This document shows, one piece after another, positions 1 to 6,001 of a stretch of 7,303 nt of DNA (its first letter is position 1; each line of letters begins with the position of its first letter). The stretch spans positions 1 through 7,303 of the forward strand of contig JADLBI010000308.1 in assembly GCA_020847775.1 (NCBI GenBank), read 5' to 3'. The notes under the pieces are model-generated. The model had not been told where the DNA came from, did no database searches, and was given only the letters and a program-made list of their open reading frames with translations. This DNA is from Opitutaceae bacterium. Lineage in GTDB: Bacteria > Verrucomicrobiota > Verrucomicrobiia > Opitutales > Opitutaceae. The position numbers were made by a program, and so were the translations under genes.

Positions 1-205
1 ACTCGGCCACCGTGCCGGACATTTCGTGGCCGATGACCAGTGGTGTTTTGACACGTTGATCCATCGCCCCGTGGTAAATGTGCAGGTCGGTGCCGCAGAT
101 GCCGACATAGGCCACCTGCAGACGAACTTCACCGGGACCGGGAGGAATGATGGCCGCGTCGCGCACCGTAAAGGTGCGGTTTCCTTCATAGTAGGCTGCT
201 TTCAT
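1..205 (-). CDS. Zinc-dependent alcohol dehydrogenase, MDR superfamily (N-terminal part, runs off left edge)
   Basis: The visible 68 codons are the start of a medium-chain, GroES-like zinc dehydrogenase of the sorbitol/threonine dehydrogenase type, cytoplasmic and NAD(P)-dependent in known members. The sequence opens with MKAAYYEG, then shows GICGTDLHIYHG at residues 35-46 and GHEMSG at 59-64. Cys37, His60 and Glu61 fit the catalytic zinc ligands of the family. The structural-zinc lobe and the Rossmann domain lie outside the window, so substrate and cofactor cannot be judged. The ATG at 205 lies 4 nt after the TAA of the upstream heparinase-like gene, in the context ATTTTATGAAA, with no convincing Shine-Dalgarno. 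It looks like the last visible gene of the minus-strand operon. By context it may oxidise or reduce a hydroxyl or keto group on the sugar acid released by the upstream enzymes, but this is inference. Family assignment is secure and function is not. Confidence 0.9.
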   Translation of the reverse strand, partial: MKAAYYEGNRTFTVRDAAIIPPGPGEVRLQVAYVGICGTDLHIYHGAMDQRVKTPLVIGHEMSGTVAE

Positions 206-209
206 AAAA

Positions 210-2261
210 TTAACCGAGGCTCCAATCTCCGGCCGCATCCACAGCCAGCACCGCGGATGCACCTCCCACGGTTTCGCGTAGTTCGATTCGCTGCGCGGCG
301 GCGTCGAACGCAATGCGCCAATCGCGCGCGCGCGCGGGCGCGTCCAAGGCGAAACCCGCCGCGTCGGCATGATAATGCCAACCGGCGATTGCGCCTGCTT
401 CATCCAAGCAAATCGCGTGGACGATGGTCCGTTCGCATTTCGCCTCGGCCTCGGTCCAGCGCACCAGCGCTCCGCTGCCCGATGCGCCCTCTCCCGGACC
501 GCCGGGCAACGGATGGTAGGCATCATGCACCCGGGAGTGCATTGGAGATTGTAGCTGGCCGCCGCCGCTGTGGAATAATTTCAAACCCACGCCATTGCGC
601 CGCGCGACCAGGCGATCGGGCGGAAAGAGTTTCAGTTCCAGCGCCGCCTCACGATTATTGAGGAGCCAATGCCAGGTCGCGCGCACCGGGGCCGCACTCA
701 CAATGCGATCCACCACAAACACCGTCTGGCTACCGCCCATGATCCAGCAACGGCGGAACTCCTGCAACGGCTCGCCGTAGGCCGCGCTCGCTTCCGCGAC
801 CACGGCGCGAAATTCGCCGACCTCTGCCGCCAACAACAACCGACCCAGCGATGGAACCGGCGGCTGATTGCCACCCGTGGCGCGGTTGATGCGGCGCTGG
901 GCGGGCAACCGTTGTCCTATTTGCTGCCAGGCTCCGGTGGTATTCTGCGCCGCAAAGGTGCAAGTGCTGTGGTTCGCGGTGGCGCGGTCCAGCTCGCGGT
1001 CGTGATTCCGGTAGCAACTGTGGCCGGCATCCACGAGCAAGCCCTCGGCGCGATGGGTCAGGATGCCGCTCAGCAAATCGCCGTGCAGATGCGCGATGCT
1101 GCGCAACGGCGCGCCGCCAGTGCGCACCGCCAGTGTCGTCCGCCCAGGCCAGCTATCGCGGGCGATCACGTCGCCTGCGTCCGTGGCGACGATGTTCCCC
1201 AATCCAGCCTCTGCGGGAGACAGGGCCGATGCGGCGTGCGGCAGTAGTAGCGGCGTGAGAAATCCGAAATCATTGACAAAGCCAAATGACGCGCGGTCGT
1301 GCGGCCCTTGATGAGGCTCCGGCGTGTAGAGCCGATCAAACAAACAACGCGCCAAGCCCGCCTCGCGTGGGTGGTGCTCGCGACCGCGCGCCGCGACATA
1401 AAGCAACACGTCGGCTGACGGTCGGTATATGACCGCGCTGTCGCCGAAATTGACGCTGCGAGCCCGCGTCGCACCGGACCAGCCCGCCAGCGGTTGGGTA
1501 TGGAGCAACGCTGCGGCGTCGTTACGCACCTTGCCAATCCAAGGCGTCAAAGGCAGCTCGGCGGCCAACGCGGGCTGTCGCCGCACCAAGGCTTCACGCG
1601 TGAGCACGAGCGCGCTGGCCGCGTAGTTGCCGTATTGCAACGATTCGCCGAAACTCCCGTCAGGCTGGAAAAAATCCGCATTGCGGCGGAACTCCGCCGC
1701 CGTTTGCGCCATGGATTCACTGTCGTTCAGGACGGCGGCAGTCACGGCGACGCCGGCATTCATGACGCAGCGCCAGTTCGAGACGTGGTCATGGGTGTCG
1801 AGCCAACGTTGGCAGAGCGCCATTCCGTGACGACGCAACACGTCGTCGATTTCCGAAAGTTCAGCCTCTGTGAAAAGCGGCGCGGTCAGATCGCGGCACA
1901 CCGCGATGCCCCAAGCCAAGTGCGCGGTTTCCAGGTGCCCTTGCGGTGGCTGGCATTGATGGTCGCGAAAGTCCGGGCCGATCCAATCCGCCAGCGGTCG
2001 GCGCACGACATCAAGCACCGTGGATCGCATCCATGCCGCGAGCGGCGGGTTGGGACGCAAGGCCCAGACCATGGCGGCATCCGTCAGGTATTCCGCCGCG
2101 CAGTGCCACCAGTCGCAGGTGGTGCCGGGCGCGATCAGGCCCGGCGTGACGACCCGTTGATCCACCCGCCGGACCAAGGCCCAGTAGAATTCGCGCAAAG
2201 GCGGGGTGGCGCGGGCCGCGACGATCCGCGAACGTTCGGAATCGTCGAGAAACAAGCTCAT
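210..2261 (-). CDS. Heparinase II/III family protein without signal peptide (putative cytoplasmic polysaccharide or oligosaccharide lyase)
   Basis: This is a 683-residue member of the heparinase II/III-like superfamily, which contains beta-eliminating lyases of uronate polysaccharides (for example PL12, PL15, PL17, PL21). The N-terminal half is a helical toroid-type region with SNW at 161-163 and DGSFGES at 201-207, followed by Tyr210. NFGD lies at 271-274. The C-terminal beta-sheet domain carries the superfamily hallmark HLHGD at 391-395, then DAGHSCY at 411-417 and ATANHSTC at 427-434. The residues most likely to bind metal or act in catalysis are His391, His393, Asp411, Tyr417 and His431. 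The protein starts MSLFLDDSER and shows no signal peptide or membrane segment, so a cytoplasmic location on imported oligosaccharides is inferred. The ATG at 2261 overlaps the SDR stop as ATGA. The frame stays open upstream to 2660, but that extension lies inside the SDR gene and is arginine-rich and low-quality. It is a paralogue of the exported protein at 6002. Substrate and PL family are not assigned. Confidence 0.9.
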   Translation of the reverse strand: MSLFLDDSERSRIVAARATPPLREFYWALVRRVDQRVVTPGLIAPGTTCDWWHCAAEYLTDAAMVWALRPNPPLAAWMRSTVLDVVRRPLADWIGPDFRDHQCQPPQGHLETAHLAWGIAVCRDLTAPLFTEAELSEIDDVLRRHGMALCQRWLDTHDHVSNWRCVMNAGVAVTAAVLNDSESMAQTAAEFRRNADFFQPDGSFGESLQYGNYAASALVLTREALVRRQPALAAELPLTPWIGKVRNDAAALLHTQPLAGWSGATRARSVNFGDSAVIYRPSADVLLYVAARGREHHPREAGLARCLFDRLYTPEPHQGPHDRASFGFVNDFGFLTPLLLPHAASALSPAEAGLGNIVATDAGDVIARDSWPGRTTLAVRTGGAPLRSIAHLHGDLLSGILTHRAEGLLVDAGHSCYRNHDRELDRATANHSTCTFAAQNTTGAWQQIGQRLPAQRRINRATGGNQPPVPSLGRLLLAAEVGEFRAVVAEASAAYGEPLQEFRRCWIMGGSQTVFVVDRIVSAAPVRATWHWLLNNREAALELKLFPPDRLVARRNGVGLKLFHSGGGQLQSPMHSRVHDAYHPLPGGPGEGASGSGALVRWTEAEAKCERTIVHAICLDEAGAIAGWHYHADAAGFALDAPARARDWRIAFDAAAQRIELRETVGGASAVLAVDAAGDWSLG

Positions 2262-2962
2262 CGTAGGGCGGCCAGATCGACGTCCTTGATTAGGACCCCG
2301 TCGGGTTGTTGCGCCACAAAGAGCACGACGGTCGCGACCTCCTCGGCGGTCAGGAATTTGCTCCGGTCCACCTGGCGCCCGTCCCAGTAAGCGGTGTCGG
2401 TCGAAGCGGGCGAGACCGTGGAAATGCGCACGCGATCCGCCGCCGCCTGCTGTTGCAAGCCGCTGGTGTAGGAATTGAGGGCAGCCTTGCTCGCGCAATA
2501 CAGCGGCGCGTTCGGGTTCGCGGTTTTGCCCGCGATCGAAGAAATATTGATCACGTGACCAGATTTGCGCGCGCGCATGCCGCCCACCACGGCGCGGGTG
2601 CAAAGGAAAACGCCCGTCACATTGGTGTCGAAAATGCGCCGGAAGTCCGCCAGCGAACAACGCGAGAGGTCGGTGGCGAAGCCCACGCCGGCCGCGTTGA
2701 CCAAAATACCCACCGGACCCAACTCCGCTTCCACCTTGGCGAAGGCCGCGGCCACGTCCGGCTCGGCGGTCACATCCAGCGGCACGGGAAGCACGGTGCC
2801 GCCAGCGGCGCGCATCGCGGCGGCCAACGTTTCCAGCTTGTCTGGGGCCCGGGCGATGAGGGCGACTTTTGCGCCCTGTTGGGAGAACTGACGGGCGGTG
2901 GCCAAGCCGATGCCACTCGACGCGCCAGTTACCACGACCACGAGATCTTTTAGTGTTTTCAT
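2258..2962 (-). CDS. Short-chain dehydrogenase/reductase (classical SDR)
   Basis: This 234-residue protein has the length and full motif set of a classical SDR. It has a nucleotide-binding TGASSGIG at 12-19, Asp63 in the adenine pocket, NAAG at 89-92, and a complete catalytic tetrad Asn114, Ser142, Tyr155 (in YCASK) and Lys159. Arg38 just after the second beta strand is typical of NADP-preferring members, so NADPH use is a reasonable but unproved guess. There is no signal peptide, so it acts in the cytoplasm. It starts 4 nt after the RraA-like gene, and its TGA overlaps the next ATG, so translational coupling is likely. In uronate catabolism, SDRs include the KduD dehydrogenase and the alginate-pathway reductase of 4-deoxy-5-keto uronate (DEH). 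Sitting after an unsaturated uronyl hydrolase, a role in reducing or oxidising DEH or a related keto-deoxy acid is plausible. The motifs do not identify the substrate. Confidence 0.93.
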   Translation of the reverse strand: MKTLKDLVVVVTGASSGIGLATARQFSQQGAKVALIARAPDKLETLAAAMRAAGGTVLPVPLDVTAEPDVAAAFAKVEAELGPVGILVNAAGVGFATDLSRCSLADFRRIFDTNVTGVFLCTRAVVGGMRARKSGHVINISSIAGKTANPNAPLYCASKAALNSYTSGLQQQAAADRVRISTVSPASTDTAYWDGRQVDRSKFLTAEEVATVVLFVAQQPDGVLIKDVDLAALR

Positions 2963-2966
2963 AAAA

Positions 2967-3677
2967 TCAGAAATAGCCGCCGCGTTTCACGATCTCCGTG
3001 GCCGAGAGGCCGTCGTTGACCCACTGCTTCAGCTCGGACTCGCTTTTCGCGATTTCCTCGGCGCGCAGCAGCACGTCGTAGGCGAGGTCGCGCGGCACCA
3101 CGATGGCACCGTCAATGTCGGCGAACACGATGTCGCCGGGGGCGATGTGCACTTGGCCGATTTGCACCGGCACCTGCCAGCCGCTGATGCGAAAGCGTCC
3201 GAGCATGCCGTTCGAGGAACGGTAACGCACGAAGACGGGGAAATTGAGGCCGAGCACGCGGTCGGTGTCGCGCACGCCACCGTCCACAATGGCGCCGCGG
3301 CAGCCGCGTTTTTGCGCGGCGATCGTCATGACCTCGCCCCATTGGGCGGACTCGTCGTCGCCGCTGGTGTCCCAGGCGACGACGTGGTGCGCGGGGATGG
3401 CTTCCAGCATTTCGGCGCGCTCCTTCATTTCGTTTTTAACGAGCAGGCTCTTCGCGCCTTTGATGGTGAAGGCCGGGCCCGCGACCTTCATCGTGTCGCG
3501 CAAGGGCATGATGCCGCTAGGCAACGTCTGGTAAAGCAGGCCGCGCTCGCGCAGCACGTCGTTGACCGCCGCGGTGAACAGCGCCTCGTAGCGCTGGCAC
3601 AGTTCCGCGAGCGGAATGGGAAAGTCCTTGAGTTCCCGCGCACCGCGCGCGGCCTTGAGTTGATCGAGATTCATCAT
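2967..3677 (-). CDS. RraA family protein (HMG/CHA aldolase-like)
   Basis: This 236-residue protein belongs to the RraA / 4-hydroxy-4-methyl-2-oxoglutarate (HMG) aldolase family. Visible family features are VNDVLRERG near 38-46, VAGPAFT at 65-71, GEVMTIAAQKRG at 114-125, DGGVRD at 132-137 and APGDIVFADIDGAIVVP at 179-195. Arg136-Asp137 matches the conserved Arg-Asp pair that, in characterised aldolases, handles the oxo-acid and divalent metal. The active-site architecture therefore looks intact, and a metal-dependent pyruvate-releasing aldolase or oxo-acid decarboxylase is more likely than an RNase E regulator. The gene begins with tandem ATGs at 3677 and 3674, and the first is annotated. It lies 4 nt after the hydrolase stop, with only CCCC between them and no Shine-Dalgarno. 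Operon context suggests that it cleaves or modifies a 2-keto-3-deoxy sugar acid made from the released uronate, which is inference. The name rraA is not used because the regulatory function of the E. coli protein should not be transferred. Confidence 0.9.
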   Translation of the reverse strand: MMNLDQLKAARGARELKDFPIPLAELCQRYEALFTAAVNDVLRERGLLYQTLPSGIMPLRDTMKVAGPAFTIKGAKSLLVKNEMKERAEMLEAIPAHHVVAWDTSGDDESAQWGEVMTIAAQKRGCRGAIVDGGVRDTDRVLGLNFPVFVRYRSSNGMLGRFRISGWQVPVQIGQVHIAPGDIVFADIDGAIVVPRDLAYDVLLRAEEIAKSESELKQWVNDGLSATEIVKRGGYF

Positions 3678-3681
3678 GGGG

Positions 3682-4737
3682 TTAAAGGGTTTCGAGGCCC
3701 AGCCGGGTCGCGCCCGCGCCGAAGGCGAGGATCACGGGGCCGAAGCCGTGGCGGTCATTGTGGATGGGTTTACGTTGCAGATAAGCGGCGATCGTGCCGT
3801 CGCCGGGGCTTCGGCAATCCTGGCACGTGTTTTGAATCGAGCCGTCCGGCTCGATGTAGCGCAGGTAGCCGCGCAGGCCCCGCTCCACGTTCGCACGGTC
3901 CTCCGGCGGGAGCAGGCCGCGCGCCACGCCGATGGCCAAGCCGTGTAAAATGAGACCGCTGCCCGACGTCTCCACATAAGACGTGGGCAGGGTCATTTCC
4001 TGAAACCAGAGTCCTTCCGCGCCTTGATGCCGCAGGCAAGCGAGCGACAGGTCGCGATGCATTTTTTCCGCCGCTGGACGGCGCGGATGATCCGCGGGCA
4101 GGGCGTCAATCAATTCAGTGAGGGCGATCATGCCCCAGCCATTGCCCCGGCTCCAATGGTCTTCTGTGAGTTTCCCGGGGGCGGTAAATCCGCGGCATTG
4201 ATGGAGCAGGCCGTTTTCCGGATTGAGGAAAACGTCATACATCTTCCGCGTTTGTTGGAAGGCTTCCTCAACCCAGGCGGATTCGCGCAGGGCCAAGCCG
4301 GCGTAGAGGAGGAAGGGCGTGACGGCGAAGGCCACATCAATCCAGATCTGTTCCCGGTTCCAGTTGCGGTTGGGCTCCGGCAGCAGGGGGTTGGAAATGA
4401 TGCCTTCGCGGCTGCGGGGCGCGTCGCGCATGAGTTCCTCCGCGTAAAATCGCACCGGCTCCGCCGCTTCGGGCAGGAGGCCGCGTTGGAGCAACAACGC
4501 CGCGCCGTTGCCGCCGCAGAGATAGTTCTGGAAGTTGCACTTGAACTGAACCTCCCCGCGCACGAACGGCAGCAGATGCGACTTCACCTGCGCGATCACC
4601 TTGGGGTCGTTGCGCGCCACGCCGAAGTGGGCCTGCGCCTGTAGGGTCAGAATGCCGGTGTAGTAATTGAAGGGATGGAGCGCAACAAACCGGTCGAAAG
4701 CGCGTTGTGCGATGATCGGGGGTGACACAGCGGACAT
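3682..4737 (-). CDS. Glycoside hydrolase family 88/105-type unsaturated uronyl (rhamnogalacturonyl) hydrolase, cytoplasmic
   Basis: This 351-residue protein matches the GH88/GH105 (YteR/YesR-like) fold, an (alpha/alpha)6 barrel that removes the 4,5-unsaturated uronate from the non-reducing end of lyase products by hydrating the double bond. Motifs in order are EQIWIDVAF at 129-137 with Asp134 at the position of the catalytic aspartate, HWSRGNGW at 194-201, WFQEM at 244-248, ETSGSG at 256-261 and HNDRHGFG at 326-333 near the C-terminus. Its length is normal for GH105. No signal peptide is present, consistent with cytoplasmic action on imported oligosaccharides. The frame extends back to an ATG at 4842, but the 35 extra residues lack family character and would place the promoter at 4750-4778 inside the gene, so the ATG at 4737 is chosen. 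It is the first gene of the minus-strand operon. The exact substrate could be a rhamnogalacturonan, ulvan, glycosaminoglycan or other uronate product. Confidence 0.9.
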   Translation of the reverse strand: MSAVSPPIIAQRAFDRFVALHPFNYYTGILTLQAQAHFGVARNDPKVIAQVKSHLLPFVRGEVQFKCNFQNYLCGGNGAALLLQRGLLPEAAEPVRFYAEELMRDAPRSREGIISNPLLPEPNRNWNREQIWIDVAFAVTPFLLYAGLALRESAWVEEAFQQTRKMYDVFLNPENGLLHQCRGFTAPGKLTEDHWSRGNGWGMIALTELIDALPADHPRRPAAEKMHRDLSLACLRHQGAEGLWFQEMTLPTSYVETSGSGLILHGLAIGVARGLLPPEDRANVERGLRGYLRYIEPDGSIQNTCQDCRSPGDGTIAAYLQRKPIHNDRHGFGPVILAFGAGATRLGLETL

Positions 4738-4880
4738 GATTGAAGATGAAATATACTGGAGCGGAGGCGGCTTGTCATGGGCTCTGCCTGATGAAAACCG
4801 CTCAAAATTGATATTCTGCCCGAACTTGCCAGCTGCGACCACTCCAACGAGCCCGGGCGGAACTATCGTGAACTGTGTTG
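4738..4880. promoter_or_regulatory. Divergent intergenic region between the operon and the AraC regulator
   Basis: This is the only sizeable non-coding stretch in the window, about 143 bases between divergent genes. It is more AT-rich around 4741-4820 than its surroundings. It holds the minus-strand promoter described separately. Short repeats are present: GATGAAA at 4745-4751 and 4790-4796 (45 bp apart), and GAACT at 4822, 4860 and 4870, the last two one helical turn apart. These could be AraC-family half-sites but are too short to be convincing. No confident plus-strand promoter was found for the regulator. The region would be longer if the regulator starts at 4932 or 5013. Confidence 0.5.
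4750..4778 (-). promoter_or_regulatory. Predicted sigma70-like promoter for the minus-strand catabolic operon
   Basis: Read on the minus strand, ATGACA (4778-4773) is followed after 17 nt by TATATT (4755-4750). Each hexamer matches the sigma70 consensus at five of six positions, and the spacer is optimal. A start point about 7 nt past the -10 would fall near 4743, only some six bases before the ATG at 4737, so the mRNA could be nearly leaderless. This fits the lack of a Shine-Dalgarno before that gene. The prediction rests on consensus matching only. AraC-type activation is expected by context, but no binding site is established. Confidence 0.5.
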
Positions 4881-5990
4881 ATGATTTCCGGCTGCCGCTA
4901 CCCCAAACCGCCCCGGCATCAATTCGGGTTCATGCTTATCAGCGACAGTCCATCCCCAAGCGCAGTCACGCCTTGTCAGTCGAACGGTCAGGCCTACGTT
5001 GGCACCTGCCCCATGGGAGAGAGTTTCAATGCCGTTCAGTTTCTCGACCCGCCGTTCCTCTTCGTTGATGAACGCGTGATCTTCATTCCCCGCAAACGCC
5101 GGCTGGAGGTCAACAACCGCGACATCAAGATTATCCTCTTTCTCGAAGGCACGGTGGACTTGCTGCTCGACGGTCAGCCGGTCGGGCGCATCAAGCAGGG
5201 GGATGTGCTGATTGTGCCGCGCCGCTGCCGCCAGACCTATGTGCCGGTGGGCAACGCCGAGGAGCGGTTGCACGTGATGCGCATCTGGTTCGATTTCTCC
5301 GCGCTGCGCCTCGATTTCACCCAGGGTGGCTCAGGTCTCAACGGCCCGCCCACCGCGTCCGACCCCGAGGTGAATTTCGCGGCCTTCCTCCGCCACCACT
5401 TCAAGTCGGTGAAGATCGTCAACGCCTTCGGCGGCCCGCGCATTCAGGACTGGGTGCGCCTGATTCGCCAAGAGAGCGAATGCCGCGCCGCCGGCTACCG
5501 CTTCCGCGTCACCGGCTTTTGCCGCCTGATCGTCACGGAGCTCGTCCGCCAGCTCAACGACGCGCCGCTCTCCACCGCCGAGCGGGATCGCCGCCGCACC
5601 GCCGACGCCGCCGCCCCTGCCAGTTGGGCCGTGGAGCACGTGAAGCAGTTTCTGTTCGAAAACTGCCGCCGCCCGCTTGAGCTGCACGAAATCGCCTGGG
5701 AGGTGAAGCTCAGTGCCGAGCACCTTTGCCGTCGCTTCAAGGAGGAGACCGGCCAGACCATCTTCAATTACCTGCGCGAACTACGGTTGGAGGCGGCCAA
5801 GGCCTACCTCGTCAGTTCAAAGCAAACCATCACCGAAATCGCGGACAAAACCGGCTTTAGTTCCTCCACCTTGTTCTGCCGGGTCTTCCACAAAGCCGTC
5901 GGCCAAACGCCGATGGCTTACCGCGCCGCCGCCGCCAAGCGCATCCAATTCCAAAACACCACGCTCGAACCCGACGAGCATATCTTCTGA
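4881..5990 (+). CDS. AraC-family transcriptional regulator with N-terminal cupin-like sensor domain
   Basis: This protein has up to 369 residues with two parts. From about 57 to 140 is a cupin-like effector domain, including ILFLEGTVDLLLDG and a GDVLIVP turn. At the C-terminus is the AraC/XylS DNA-binding domain with two helix-turn-helix units, at roughly 266-291 (LHEIAWEVKLSAEHLCRRF) and 317-348 (ITEIADKTGFSSSTLFCRVF, then GQTPMAYR). Such proteins usually bind a sugar or oligosaccharide and activate nearby catabolic genes. Its position between the divergent operon and the exported lyase suggests it controls both, and possibly itself. The start is uncertain. A GTG at 4875 and ATGs at 4881, 4932 and 5013 are all in frame, and none has a clear Shine-Dalgarno. 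The 5013 ATG sits just before recognisable domain sequence and would give 325 residues. The stop at 5988-5990 is 11 nt before the next gene, so the two are probably co-transcribed. Confidence 0.9.
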   Translation: MISGCRYPKPPRHQFGFMLISDSPSPSAVTPCQSNGQAYVGTCPMGESFNAVQFLDPPFLFVDERVIFIPRKRRLEVNNRDIKIILFLEGTVDLLLDGQPVGRIKQGDVLIVPRRCRQTYVPVGNAEERLHVMRIWFDFSALRLDFTQGGSGLNGPPTASDPEVNFAAFLRHHFKSVKIVNAFGGPRIQDWVRLIRQESECRAAGYRFRVTGFCRLIVTELVRQLNDAPLSTAERDRRRTADAAAPASWAVEHVKQFLFENCRRPLELHEIAWEVKLSAEHLCRRFKEETGQTIFNYLRELRLEAAKAYLVSSKQTITEIADKTGFSSSTLFCRVFHKAVGQTPMAYRAAAAKRIQFQNTTLEPDEHIF

Positions 5991-5993
5991 GGA
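5990..5993 (+). promoter_or_regulatory. Shine-Dalgarno site for the exported heparinase-like gene
   Basis: AGGA, overlapping the last base of the regulator's TGA stop codon, lies 8 nt before the ATG at 6002. It is the clearest ribosome-binding site in the window, supports this start, and implies coupling with the regulator gene. Confidence 0.6.
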
Positions 5994-6001
5994 CCTTGCT
6001 C

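Noticed and set aside
1494..2390. Plus-strand open frame of 298 codons opposite the minus-strand heparinase-like gene
   Set aside because: It is a shadow frame with no domain features, and it crosses the junction of two confidently identified genes.
2262..2660. Upstream extension of the heparinase-like frame, giving an 816-residue protein
   Set aside because: The extra 133 residues lie inside the SDR gene, are rich in Arg and Gly without domain character, and the ATGA overlap at 2261-2258 gives a natural start with a normal domain layout.
2898..3953. Plus-strand open frame of 351 codons opposite the RraA-like gene
   Set aside because: Its translation is low-complexity and His/Gly/Arg-rich, and it spans two real minus-strand genes with clear family motifs.
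4738..4842. N-terminal extension of the GH88/105 gene from an ATG at 4842
   Set aside because: The extra residues do not resemble a signal peptide or the GH88/105 domain, and this stretch contains a near-consensus promoter ending just before the ATG at 4737.
4973..5000. Possible plus-strand promoter TTGTCA-16-TACGTT before the ATG at 5013
   Set aside because: The -10 hexamer is poor and the site lies inside the longer forms of the regulator gene, so it is not supported well enough to annotate.
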